Numbered from the stretch's first letter, positions 1 through 8,284 are shown. The stretch is DNA of 32,494 nt from Polyangium sp. 15x6 (GCF_029960785.1 NZ_JASBQE010000124.1:1-32494), one strand, 5' to 3'. The notes: generated from the letters alone by a model not told the origin. Numbers and translations are program-made.

Positions 1-373
1 CCGTTGCCGACAAGCCCGGCGAGCATGCCGACGAAGACCCCAGCCGTTGCCGACAAGCCCGGCGAGCACGTCGACGAAGACTCCAGCCGTTGCCGACAAG
101 CCCGGCGAGCATGCCGACGAAGAGCCCAGCCGTTGCCGACAAGCCCGGCGAGCATGCCGACGAAGAGCCCAGCCGTTGCCGACAAGCCCGGCGAGCATGC
201 CGACGAAGACCCGAGCCGTTGTCGACAAGCCCGGCGAGCACGTCGACGAAGACCCGAGCCGTTGTCGACAAGCCCGGCGAGCATGCCGACGAAGACCCGA
301 GCCGTTGCCGACAAGCCCGGCGAGCATGCCGACGAAGACCCCAGTCGTTGCCGACAAGCACGGCGAGCATGCC
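1..373. repeat. 43-bp tandem repeat (minisatellite), about 8.7 copies
   Basis: A 43-base unit begins at 1, 44, 87, 130, 173, 216, 259, 302 and 345, and the last copy breaks off near 373. Copies differ at a few fixed positions, for example catgccgac against cacgtcgac and ttgccgac against ttgtcgac. Because 43 is not a multiple of three, each copy shifts the reading frame, so all three plus frames stay open and give the same low-complexity peptide in rotation. That openness is a by-product of the repeat and not evidence of a protein. The array may continue to the left of the window. Confidence 0.95.
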
Positions 374-394
374 TTCGACCTCTCGGCACCGCGT

Positions 395-670
395 TCACGG
401 TCCACCCATCGACTTCGCCTGACCGCCCCGCCCCTTCAGCGGCCCCCGCGCGCCCTCCTTCGCTGCCGCCCCGGGGTGCTCCTTGGCCTCGACGAGCGCC
501 GCGATCGCGAGCTCACGCTGGCCACGCGCCGCGAGCGCCCTGCCCTGTTCCCGCAGGATCGATCCGAAGAGAGCGCGCGCGGAAACCTCCTTGCCGGCCA
601 CCGCGCCCCGCGCCGACCGCACCGCGAGGTCCGTTCGGCCCGCCCGCGCGAGGGCCAGCGCAAAGGCCGC
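395..670 (-). pseudogene. 3' fragment of a TPR-like protein gene
   Basis: Read on the minus strand, this frame has strong G/C at third codon positions. It encodes an Ala/Leu-rich helical sequence typical of tetratricopeptide repeats, with motifs such as FALALARAGRTDLAVRSARG and QRELAIAALVEAKEHPG. It ends in TGA at 397-395. Going upstream, an in-frame TGA at 673-671 interrupts it, and only a weak internal GTG at 622 could start it. It looks like the C-terminal end of a longer gene whose 5' part has been lost. The TPR assignment rests on pattern only. It could still be translated as a short peptide of about 75 residues from the GTG. Confidence 0.4.
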
Positions 671-671
671 T

Positions 672-968
672 CAGAAGCGCGGCGGCGCGCAAGCGGCCCT
701 CGATCTCGAAGCGAAGGCGACGGCGCTCCGTGTCGCGGCCAAGGCCAAGGCCGAGCCGAAGGGGACCCCTGTCGAGACCGAGACGCTGGATCTCATCGAC
801 GGGATCATCGTGAGCCTCGCGCGGACGGCGCGCGAGGCGGCCGAGGCGGCGGCGCGGGAGCTCGGCGAGCCCGCGATTGCGACGGCGTTCGAGCTCTCGG
901 CGCTGTACAAACGGCGGGGCAGGAAGAAGGCCGACGAGCCGAACGGCGGTGGGCCGCAGGGCAGCTAG
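672..968 (+). pseudogene. 3' fragment of an unrecognised basic, Ala-rich protein gene
   Basis: From about 672 to the TAG at 966-968 this plus frame shows strong third-position G/C bias and encodes a plausible helical protein tail, including ETETLDLIDGIIVSLARTAR and ELGEPAIATAFELSALYKRR, followed by a basic, Gly-rich end. No good start codon lies near its beginning. The frame can be followed back to an ATG at 483, but 483-670 reads against a convincing minus-strand frame and has poor codon bias. I see it as the remaining 3' end of a gene. I do not recognise the family. A full gene starting at 483 (161 residues) is the alternative. Confidence 0.35.
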
Positions 969-980
969 AACGACGACATC

Positions 981-1009
981 TCGACTTCCGGATCGGGGGG
1001 CGTTATCTT
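981..1009 (+). promoter_or_regulatory. Candidate sigma-70-type promoter for rnpB
   Basis: TCGACT at 981-986 and TATCTT at 1004-1009 are separated by 17 bases. Each matches the housekeeping -35 and -10 consensus at four of six positions. Transcription would start around 1016-1018, exactly where the P1 helix of RNase P RNA begins. The agreement in position is the main support. Confidence 0.45.
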
Positions 1010-1017
1010 CGCCGTGT

Positions 1018-1422
1018 CGCAGCGGAGCAGGTGATCGCCGGCGGGTTTCCGCGGGAGGAAAGTCCGAGCTCCGCAGGGCAGGGTGCCGGGTAACGCCCGG
1101 TGAGGGTGACCTCGAGGAGAGTGCAACAGAGAGAAACCGCCGGCTCGAAGGTGCCCTCGTGGTGCTCGTCCAGTCGGTAAGGGTGAAACGGTGGGGTAAG
1201 AGCCCACCGCACCTCCGGTAACGGAGGTGGCTAGGCAAACCCCACCCGGTGCAAGGCCGTGTAGGGAGGCGATGGGATCGAGAGGTCCCGAGAGGACGGC
1301 CCGTCCGATGCCTCCGGGTTGGCTGCTGGAGGCACGTAGCAATGCGTGCCCTAGAGGAATGATCGCCGACGCTCCGGGGGTGACCCCGGGGCGAGACAGA
1401 ACTCGGCTTATGAGCCGCTGCG
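1018..1422 (+). ncRNA. rnpB: RNase P RNA (bacterial type A)
   Basis: This is the catalytic RNA of ribonuclease P, which matures the 5' ends of tRNAs. The hallmark segment GAGGAAAGTCCGAGCTCC lies at about 1057-1074. It is followed by AGAGTGCAACAGAGAGAAACC, by GGTAAGGGTGAAACGGTGGG with the AAGAGCCCACCGC block, by the GGTGCAAGGCCG segment, and by AGAGGAATGATCGCC and ACAGAACTCGGCTTA near the 3' end. The first and last bases pair as the P1 helix: CGCAGCGG at 1018-1025 with CCGCTGCG at 1415-1422. The length of about 405 nt is normal for type A. Ends are set from P1 pairing and could be off by a few bases. Open frames across this region are accidental. Confidence 0.97.
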
Positions 1423-1424
1423 AC

Positions 1425-1465
1425 CGAGGGGCTCCGATCGAACGATCGGGGCCTCTCGCTTTTTT
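1425..1465 (+). terminator. Rho-independent terminator of rnpB
   Basis: A near-perfect stem pairs cgaggggctccgatcg with cgatcggggcctctcg around an AA loop at 1441-1442. It is followed directly by a run of six T residues at 1460-1465. It sits just after the P1 helix of RNase P RNA. Confidence 0.9.
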
Positions 1466-1613
1466 GTCGCCGCGCACGAAGCGAGCGATATCAGCCGTCG
1501 CGAGCGGGCTCGTCCATTCATGTTTTTTCAGGGCATGACAGGGACGTCCTCGCCTGGCGTGGCCTCGCTCGTATGTTACGTTGCAGCACCCCCGTTCGTC
1601 ATCCATTCACCCA

Positions 1614-3263
1614 ATGCAGGAAATCATCACCCCCGAAGCGCCTCCCGCGCGCTCCACGTTCGCCGTGATCTGGCCGTGGTTGCTCGCGATCTCCGCAGCC
1701 GTGGCCTCGGTCTCGATTGCCGCAATGCTGATCCGGCCGCTCGGCGGCCTGTTCCTCTTCGGGCCGATCGGGATCATCGCGCTGCTCGCGCTCGTCGTGG
1801 GGTTTCTTCCGAGCCTCGTTTCGCTCGTCGTCTCCGCGGTCGGCTTCGGATTTCTCTGGTCCGTGACGACGTCCGGGGACGCCCATTCGGATTCCGTATC
1901 TACGTACGTATCCAGGCTCGTCGTGTTTTTCGTGACCGGCGTGGTCGTGATTCTCGTCATGGGCTCGGAGCGCAGGTTGCGGCAACGCGCGCAGGCCGAG
2001 CGTTTGCTCGCCGAGCGCTCCAGGCTGGAGGCCGAGCGGGCCGCCGCGACGGCTCGGGCGTCACTCGCGGCGCTCCACGAGAGCGAGGAGCGCCATCGCG
2101 TTCTCGCCGAGGCGCTGCGGGAGGCCGATCGTCGCAAAGACGAGTTTCTGGCCATGCTTTCCCACGAACTCAGAAACCCATTGGCTCCGGTCCGCAACAG
2201 CCTCTACGTGCTCGGCCGCGCAGCGCCGGGGAGCGAGCAGGCGAAGCGCGCCGAGCGCGTGATCGAGCGGCAGATCGTCCACATGACGCGGCTCATCGAC
2301 GATCTGCTCGACGTGACGCGTATCTCGCGCGGCAAAATCCTCCTCCAGCACGGGCCGATCGAGCTCTGCGAGCTCGTCTATCGCGCCGCCGAGGATCACC
2401 GCTCGGTCTTCGAACAGGGCGGGGTGACGCTCGGCGTGGAAGTACCGGTCCGGCCCGTCTGGGTGGACGGCGACGGGACGCGGCTCGCGCAGGTCGTCGG
2501 CAATTTGCTGCACAATGCGGCCAAATTCACGGATCGCGGGGGGCGGGTGCACGTCACGGTCTCGCGCGCGGAGCCGGCGCGGGCGTCCATTTGCGTGAGC
2601 GACAACGGCGCCGGCATCGCGGCGGAGATGTTGCCGAGGTTGTTCGATGCGTTCACGCAGGCCGACCGGACGATCACGCGGAGCCGCGGGGGGCTCGGCC
2701 TCGGCCTCTCGCTGGTCAAGGGCCTGGTGGAGCTGCACGGCGGTGCCGTGCGCGCCGAGAGCGACGGACCGGGGCGGGGCGCCACGTTCACGATCGAGCT
2801 GCCCGTGCGGGAGCCCGTGGCCTCGAACGGCGCGGCGAGCGTGTGCCGCGAACCGCACCGCTGCAGCCGCATCCTGGTCATCGAGGACAACCACGACGCG
2901 GCCGCGAGCCTGGCCGAGGCGCTCGCGCTCGGGCAGCGCGACGTGCAGGTGGAGGTCGCCCACTCCGGCTCCGAGGGGATCGAGAAGGCGCGGCTCTTCG
3001 ATCCCGAGGTGATCCTGTGTGATCTCGGTTTGCCCGAGATGAATGGCTACGAGGTCGCGCGGGCGCTCCGGTCGGATTCTGCGCACCGGGACAGGATCCT
3101 CATCGCGCTCACGGGGTACGCCTCGCCCGAGGATCGGAAGCGCTCGCGGGCGGCTGGCTTCGATCGGCATCTCGCGAAGCCGCTGGATCTCAAAACGCTG
3201 GATCGGCTCCTCGCGGAGGTCTGTGGTCCCGCCCGGCCCCCCGGGCGCGCCTCCGCGGCGTAG
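1614..3263 (+). CDS. Membrane hybrid sensor histidine kinase with C-terminal receiver domain
   Basis: The 549-residue protein begins with four hydrophobic segments (about residues 15-115) in the style of the KdpD/DUF4118 membrane domain. A charged coiled-coil linker (about 118-165) follows. The HisKA domain has the motif FLAMLSHELRNPL, with phospho-accepting H184. The ATP-binding domain has N-box NLLHNAAKF (N301), DNGAGI and GGLGLGLSLVKGL. The C-terminal receiver has D470 in CDLGLPEMNG and K522 in LAKPLD. It should autophosphorylate and pass phosphate to its own receiver or to a partner. ATG at 1614 is preferred over an in-frame TTG at 1581, because the extension is unlike a membrane N-terminus. 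No partner regulator is adjacent, and the ligand is unknown. It converges with the gene ending at 3281. Confidence 0.93.
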   Translation: MQEIITPEAPPARSTFAVIWPWLLAISAAVASVSIAAMLIRPLGGLFLFGPIGIIALLALVVGFLPSLVSLVVSAVGFGFLWSVTTSGDAHSDSVSTYVSRLVVFFVTGVVVILVMGSERRLRQRAQAERLLAERSRLEAERAAATARASLAALHESEERHRVLAEALREADRRKDEFLAMLSHELRNPLAPVRNSLYVLGRAAPGSEQAKRAERVIERQIVHMTRLIDDLLDVTRISRGKILLQHGPIELCELVYRAAEDHRSVFEQGGVTLGVEVPVRPVWVDGDGTRLAQVVGNLLHNAAKFTDRGGRVHVTVSRAEPARASICVSDNGAGIAAEMLPRLFDAFTQADRTITRSRGGLGLGLSLVKGLVELHGGAVRAESDGPGRGATFTIELPVREPVASNGAASVCREPHRCSRILVIEDNHDAAASLAEALALGQRDVQVEVAHSGSEGIEKARLFDPEVILCDLGLPEMNGYEVARALRSDSAHRDRILIALTGYASPEDRKRSRAAGFDRHLAKPLDLKTLDRLLAEVCGPARPPGRASAA

Positions 3264-3280
3264 GCTCGTCTGCTCGAGCG

Positions 3281-4795
3281 TCAGGGGCCCAGGAACTTCG
3301 TGAGAAAGCCGTACCCGTAGCCGGAGTAGCTCGGCTGCGCGGCGTTATGGACGGGGAAATCCGTGGAGGTCGTGCGACCAGCCACGAAGGCGTTTCCATG
3401 ACCATCGACGGCGATGCCGAACGAATAATCGATGCCGCTCCCGCCCAGATACGTCGCGTACGCCGCCGCCGATCCCGAAGGATTCAGCTCCATCAAGAAT
3501 CCGTCGAAGGAGCCGTGGTGAGACGTCTGAAGCGCATTCGCCGTCACTGGGAAGCTGGTCGATTCCGCCACCCCCGTGACGTACGCCTTTCCGCTGCTGC
3601 TCACGGCGATGCTGGGGAAGTCGTACCCGCTCTCGCCGCTCCCCACCCAGGTGGAGTACAAAAGGGCGCTGCCAGGCTCGTTGACCTTCGTCACGAATAC
3701 GTCTAGTTGATGGGAAAGTCCGCTCTTGGCGCTGCGGAACGCGCCCGGCGTCGTGGGGAAGTTGGTGGACCACGACGTTCCAACCACGTATGCATTGTAA
3801 GCGCTGTCCACCGCGATCCCGACCCCGGAGTCGCCGTAGCTGCCTCCGATCAGGGTCGAATAATAAGGCGCCGACCCGTTCGGGACGAGCTCGGTGACGA
3901 AAACATCATAACCCCACCAGGGGTCACCGGGGTTCCTCTGATATGCGCCGGGCGTCGTCGGGAAGGGGAGGCCGGCGACGTTCGGTAGAGGGGTCGTGCT
4001 CCCGACGACGTAGGCATAACCGGCCGCATCGACGGCGATGTCCATGGCGGCGTCGTAGCCGCTCCCTCCGAGGTACGTCGAGTACACGAGGCTCGAGCCC
4101 GCCGCATTCAGCTTCGTGACGAATGCATCCGAGTCCCCGTGGTGTGCTTGCTGCATTGCCCCTGGCGTCACGGGGAAATCGACCGAACGCGTCTCGCCCG
4201 TCACGTAAGCATTTCCCGCGGAATCCACGGCGATTCCGTTCGGCTGGTCATCACCGCTACCGCCGAACCGGCTGTAGTAGGCGAGCGCATTGCCCGCGGC
4301 ATTGAGCTTCGCGACGAGGATCGTCTGCGTCGGGCCGTACGAATCGGTCTTCGCGAGCACGTACACGCATCCCGCTTTGTCCACCGCGACATCCCGGACA
4401 TCCTCCCAGCCCTCGCCGCCGAAGGTCACCGTCCACAAGGGCACGCCGCTGGCGCTGTATTTGGCTACGAAGATATCCTGGCTATCGGAACCCGCCACGT
4501 ACACGTTCCCCGCCGGGTCCACCGCCGGCTTGGTGCGCCAGTCTTGTCCCGTTCCTGCGACGAACGTCGAGAACCCCAGCGAGCTGAGCGCCTCCGTCGC
4601 CTCGGCGACGTTCTCCTCTTCGTCCACCACGTCGGAGCCGCCGCCCACCTCGACCTCCTCCCACTCCTCGACGACCATCTCGTCCACAGGCGCGCAACCC
4701 AGCATCACAGGCGCGAGGCAGGCCAAACAGAGCCCCGCAGCCGTCCATCGGCCCGTCGTCATCATCGCTTTGCCCAAGGTATGCGCAGGATTCAT
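3281..4795 (-). CDS. SBBP-repeat beta-propeller lipoprotein
   Basis: A secreted, lipid-anchored protein of 504 residues. The start at 4795 places a signal peptide with lipobox VMLGC (Cys34) at the N-terminus, and a GGAGG ribosome site lies a few bases upstream, so the longer frame from 4912 is rejected. After an acidic linker (about 36-70) come about seven SBBP-type repeats. Each has the pattern VD-x-x-GNxYVxG, for example VDPAGNVYVAG, VDSAGNAYVTGET, VDAAGYAYVVGST and VDGHGNAFVAGRT. These alternate with TYLGGSG-type strands, as in beta-propellers. The repeat family is known from deltaproteobacterial surface proteins, but the function here is unknown. Two identical palindromes lie upstream (4902-4911 and 4942-4951) and may regulate it. 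Confidence 0.9.
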   Translation of the reverse strand: MNPAHTLGKAMMTTGRWTAAGLCLACLAPVMLGCAPVDEMVVEEWEEVEVGGGSDVVDEEENVAEATEALSSLGFSTFVAGTGQDWRTKPAVDPAGNVYVAGSDSQDIFVAKYSASGVPLWTVTFGGEGWEDVRDVAVDKAGCVYVLAKTDSYGPTQTILVAKLNAAGNALAYYSRFGGSGDDQPNGIAVDSAGNAYVTGETRSVDFPVTPGAMQQAHHGDSDAFVTKLNAAGSSLVYSTYLGGSGYDAAMDIAVDAAGYAYVVGSTTPLPNVAGLPFPTTPGAYQRNPGDPWWGYDVFVTELVPNGSAPYYSTLIGGSYGDSGVGIAVDSAYNAYVVGTSWSTNFPTTPGAFRSAKSGLSHQLDVFVTKVNEPGSALLYSTWVGSGESGYDFPSIAVSSSGKAYVTGVAESTSFPVTANALQTSHHGSFDGFLMELNPSGSAAAYATYLGGSGIDYSFGIAVDGHGNAFVAGRTTSTDFPVHNAAQPSYSGYGYGFLTKFLGP

Positions 4796-4901
4796 CGTGT
4801 GCCTCCAGTTGTCGGAGGCAGCATTGGCAGGAACCGGGCCAACGCTCGGGAAGCGGAAATAGCGGGTAAAAGCCCGAGCGGGTTTGGCCGTGGAGGGCGG
4901 C

Positions 4902-4951
4902 TGACGCGTCAATCGCGCGCGGGTGACGGCAACGGGACCGCTGACGCGTCA
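4902..4951. promoter_or_regulatory. Pair of identical palindromes TGACGCGTCA, 40 bp apart
   Basis: The perfect 10-base palindrome TGACGCGTCA occurs at 4902-4911 and again at 4942-4951. The centre-to-centre distance is 40 bases, close to four helical turns. Both lie upstream of the SBBP lipoprotein gene, which reads leftward from 4795. Paired dyads at helical spacing suggest binding sites for a dimeric regulator, which is an inference. Confidence 0.4.
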
Positions 4952-4959
4952 GCTCATGG

Positions 4960-5312
4960 GGTCTCATCTGGGAGGCGCTTCGCTGGGGCGTTGCCCCAGG
5001 CCCCACCAGGGGCTATCCGCCCCTGGACCCGGACCAGCGCAAGCGCTGGACCCGAGGTCGATGAACTGCGCGATGCGCAGTTCATCGAACAGGCCGAGGC
5101 AAGAGCAGCTACGACCCTGCCAACCAAAACTGCCGCGCGGACCTCTCAGCCGGCAACGCCGTCCCTGGTCTTCCAACGGGCCCGTTGGAAGAACTGCGCG
5201 GAGCGCAGTTCTTCCACCCTCGGTCCAGGCCGTGCCTGGTCCGGGTCGAGGGGCGGACAGCCCCCGCGGGGTCCGGGGCAGCGCCCCGGCGAAGCGCCTC
5301 CCAGATGAGACC
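4960..5312. repeat. Two inverted copies of a dispersed multi-hairpin repeat
   Basis: Copy A reads rightward from 4960 to about 5098, and copy B reads leftward from 5312 to about 5165. Their outer 75 bases form terminal inverted repeats beginning ggtctcatctgggaggcgct. Within each copy the order is a GGGGC-GCCCC hairpin, an AGGGGC/GCCCCT-type hairpin, a GACCAG-CTGGAC hairpin, and a 12-13 bp hairpin with core AACTGCGC-N3-GCGCAGTT (5060-5086 in A, 5188-5214 in B). B also holds the 20-base palindrome 5171-5190. A third copy lies at 32370-32490. There is no transposase and no clear target duplication. The right end is 5 bases from the stop of the formate dehydrogenase gene, so it may also act as a terminator. 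Confidence 0.88.
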
Positions 5313-5317
5313 AACGC

Positions 5318-8167
5318 TCAGGCAGGTGGCAAGGCCTCCGCCGTGTCGCCGGAGGGGCGCGAGAGGCGGACCGCGCAGAACTTGAATTCGGGGATCTTTC
5401 CGAAGGGATCGATTGCGTCGATCGTGAGCACGTTGGCGGCGGCCTCGCGGAAATGGAACGCGATGAAGACGCTGCCGACGCCGACCTTCGTGCTCGATCG
5501 CGCGACGAGCTCGATCGAGCCGCGGCGCGAGGTGACGCGGACGCGCTCGCCTGGACGAACGCCGAGGCGGGCGAGGTCCTCGGGGTGCACCTCGACGAAG
5601 GCCTCGGGGGCGATGGCGTCGAGCGCGTAGGAGCGCCGGGTCATGGTGCCCGTGTGCCAGTGTTCGAGCAGGCGGCCCGTGTTGAGGACGAACGGATACT
5701 CGGCGTCGGGCGTCTCGCGGGCTGGCGTGTATTCGCAGGGCACGAGCTTTCCGCGGCCGTCGGGGGTCGGGAAGCCGTCGTCGAAGAGGATCTGGACGCC
5801 GTCCTTGGCCGAACGATCCGGCGCGGGCCAGAGGCGGCCGGCCTTGCCGAGGATGTCGTAATCGAGGTTCTGGTAGGCGTCCGTGAGCGAGGTGAACTCG
5901 TCGAAGATGTCGGAGACCTTCGTGTACGGCATGGGATAACCCATGCGGTTCGAGATCTCGCAGACGATCTGCCAGTCGAGCCGCGCCTCGCCCGGCGGTT
6001 TCAGGGCGGGGCGGCCGATCTGGACGCGGCGATCGGTGTTCGTGTAGGTCCCGAGTTTTTCGAGGTAACTCGTGGCCGGGAGGATCACGTCGGCGAACTC
6101 GGCCGTCTCGGTGAGGAAGATGTCCTGCACGACGAGGAAATCGAGCTTCGCGAGGGCTTTTTTGACCTTGTTGACGTTGGGATCCGAGAGGAACGGGTTT
6201 TCGCCCATGCAATAGAGGGCCTTGAGCTTGCCTTCGAGCGCGGCGGTCGTGATTTCGGTGACCGTGAGGCCCGGCTTCGGGTCGAGCGGGACGCCCCAGG
6301 CGCTCTCGAATTTGGCGCGGATGGCCGGGTCGGCGACGCGCTGATAATCGGGGTACATCATCGGGATGAGGCCGGCGTCGCTCGCGCCCTGGACGTTGTT
6401 TTGCCCGCGCAAGGGGTGCAGGCCCGTTCCGGGCCGGCCGACGTTGCCCGTGACGAGGCAAAGCGAGATGAGGCAACGCGCGTTGTCCGTGCCGTGCGTG
6501 TGCTGGGAGATGCCCATGCCCCAGAACGTGATCGCCGCCTTTGCAGAGCCGTACGCCCGCGCGATCTCGCGGATGAGATCCGGCGCGACGCCGCAGATCT
6601 CGCTCGCGACCTCGGGGCTGTAACGCGCCACGGTTTCCTTCAGGGCCTCGAAGCCGGTCGTGTGGTTTTCGACGTAATCGGCGCGGTACAGGCCCTCGGC
6701 GAGGAGGACGTGGAGGATGCCATTGTAGAATGCGACGTCGGTGCCGTTGCGAATGCGGGCGTAACGCCAGGCGTATTGCGCGACATCGGGGCGGCGCGGG
6801 TCGACGACGATGAGCTTCGTGCCGCGCGCCGCGGCCTGCTTGAAGAAGGACGAGGCGACCGGGTGGTTCGCCGTGGTGTTCGTGCCCGCGAGCAGCGCGA
6901 CGTCGGCCTCGGCGATGCCGGCGAACGTGTTCGTGACGGCGCCCGAGCCGATCGTCTCGAGCAGCGCGGCCACGCTCGACGCATGGCAGAGCCGCGTGCA
7001 ATGGTCGACGTTGTTCGTGCCGAAGACGGCGCGCACGAGCTTCTGGAAGACGTACGCCTCCTCGATCGAGCATTTCGCCGAGCCGAAGCCGGCCATCGCC
7101 GCGGGGCCGTGGGTATCCCGCGCCTCGCGCAGGCGGGTCGCCACGAGGTCGAGCGCTTCGTCCCAGCTCGCCTCGCGGAATGCGGGCAGGACGTCCTCGT
7201 ATCGCACGAGGTGCCCTTTCCGGCGCCCGCCGCGCGCCTCTTCGGGCGCGTCGGAGAGCGAGCCTTTCGGATATCGCACGCGGACGAGCGGCTTCTGGAG
7301 CCGCTGCGGGTGCATGGCGTAATCGTAGCCGTATCGGCCCTTCACGCAGAGCCGCTCGTGGTTCGCCTCGCCGTCGCGGCCGTCGACGTACACGATGCGA
7401 TTCGCCTCCTCGTCGACGTTGTACGTGAGCGCGCAGCCGACGCCGCAATAGGGACAAACGCTGTCGACCTGCTTCAAATGCACGCGCGGCGCGAGCGGCG
7501 CGCTCACGGGCTTGTTGACGAGCGCGCCCGTGGGACAAACGGCCATGCATTCGCCGCACGAGACGCACGTGCTCTCGCCCATCGGGCGATCGAGGTCGAA
7601 GCCGATCCGCGCGCCATAGCCCTTGCCCGTCCGGCCGATGACGTCGTTGTGCTGGATCTCGTCGCAGCCGCGGACGCACCGATCGCAGAGGATGCAGGCG
7701 TCGTGGTGGACGGAGATGACCTTCGACGAGCCGTCCTCGCCGCGGCCCTTTCCGTGGGGCAGGCGGCTGCCATCAACGCCGTAGCGGCGGGCGAGCGCGT
7801 AAAGCTCGTTTCCCCCGGTGGTGCTCTCCTTGGGGCAAACCTCGGGCTGGTCGCTCATGAGCAGCTCGACGAGGACCTTGCGCTGGCGCTCGACGCGTGG
7901 TGACGCCGTGGCGACCTTCATGTTCGGCTCGCAAGGCCGCACGCACGAGGCCGCGAGCGTCCGGCCGCCGACGTCGACGACGCAAAGGCGACAGACGCCG
8001 ACGGGGCGGAGGCGCTCGTCGTGGCAGAGGACCGGGATGTCGATGCCGAGGGCCTTCGCCGCTTCCCAGATGGTGGTGCCCTCGGGGACGGTGACGCTCT
8101 TTCCGTCGATCGTGAGCGTGACGGTGCGCGGGGTCGTGGCCATCTCCGGTGCCGCGGGCGCTTGCAT
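5318..8167 (-). CDS. fdhF: Molybdopterin formate dehydrogenase-like catalytic subunit with NuoG-type iron-sulfur domain
   Basis: A cytoplasmic oxidoreductase of 949 residues, likely oxidising formate to CO2. The N-terminus has a NuoG-like 2Fe-2S domain (C48, C59, C62, C75). Two 4Fe-4S clusters follow (C158/161/164/168 and C201/204/207/211), then a further 4Fe-4S site in CPYCGVGC (238-245) plus C274 at the start of the molybdopterin domain. RLCHASSVAALLETIGSGA carries C394-H395 at the position of the Sec/Cys-His pair of formate dehydrogenases, so this is a Cys enzyme. The C-terminal domain has LNTGRLLEHWHTGTMTRRS. This order matches NAD-dependent FdsA-type subunits, but no fdsB, fdsG or fdhD is nearby. 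The start at 8167 is a choice; 8143 and GTG 8239 are also possible. The symbol is by family only. Confidence 0.9.
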   Translation of the reverse strand: MQAPAAPEMATTPRTVTLTIDGKSVTVPEGTTIWEAAKALGIDIPVLCHDERLRPVGVCRLCVVDVGGRTLAASCVRPCEPNMKVATASPRVERQRKVLVELLMSDQPEVCPKESTTGGNELYALARRYGVDGSRLPHGKGRGEDGSSKVISVHHDACILCDRCVRGCDEIQHNDVIGRTGKGYGARIGFDLDRPMGESTCVSCGECMAVCPTGALVNKPVSAPLAPRVHLKQVDSVCPYCGVGCALTYNVDEEANRIVYVDGRDGEANHERLCVKGRYGYDYAMHPQRLQKPLVRVRYPKGSLSDAPEEARGGRRKGHLVRYEDVLPAFREASWDEALDLVATRLREARDTHGPAAMAGFGSAKCSIEEAYVFQKLVRAVFGTNNVDHCTRLCHASSVAALLETIGSGAVTNTFAGIAEADVALLAGTNTTANHPVASSFFKQAAARGTKLIVVDPRRPDVAQYAWRYARIRNGTDVAFYNGILHVLLAEGLYRADYVENHTTGFEALKETVARYSPEVASEICGVAPDLIREIARAYGSAKAAITFWGMGISQHTHGTDNARCLISLCLVTGNVGRPGTGLHPLRGQNNVQGASDAGLIPMMYPDYQRVADPAIRAKFESAWGVPLDPKPGLTVTEITTAALEGKLKALYCMGENPFLSDPNVNKVKKALAKLDFLVVQDIFLTETAEFADVILPATSYLEKLGTYTNTDRRVQIGRPALKPPGEARLDWQIVCEISNRMGYPMPYTKVSDIFDEFTSLTDAYQNLDYDILGKAGRLWPAPDRSAKDGVQILFDDGFPTPDGRGKLVPCEYTPARETPDAEYPFVLNTGRLLEHWHTGTMTRRSYALDAIAPEAFVEVHPEDLARLGVRPGERVRVTSRRGSIELVARSSTKVGVGSVFIAFHFREAAANVLTIDAIDPFGKIPEFKFCAVRLSRPSGDTAEALPPA

Positions 8168-8284
8168 GCGGCGGATTGTGGCACGAGGAGGCCCGGACAG
8201 AAGCCGTGGAAATGCATCGGCTCGCCGCGTCATGAACACGCGGGCCGCGTCAAGCAGAGCAGAGCGGACGGACGGCGACGACCG

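Noticed and set aside
1-373. CRISPR array
   Set aside because: The repeats are directly adjacent with no unique spacers between them, and no cas genes are present.
4-1093. Long plus-strand open frames across the minisatellite (starts at 4, 47 and 90)
   Set aside because: They start exactly 43 bases apart and encode the same low-complexity peptide in rotation; the longest runs into RNase P RNA.
513-1606. Minus-strand and plus-strand frames across 1018-1465
   Set aside because: The region is RNase P RNA plus its terminator; open frames there are chance in GC-rich DNA.
4139-5630. Plus frames at 4139-5308 and 4923-5630
   Set aside because: They lie antisense to the SBBP and formate dehydrogenase genes and run through the inverted repeat element; no protein-like features.
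5453-7903. 816-codon plus frame opposite the formate dehydrogenase gene
   Set aside because: It is a mirror frame of a strongly biased real gene; its sequence has no domain features, while the minus frame has all iron-sulfur and molybdopterin motifs.
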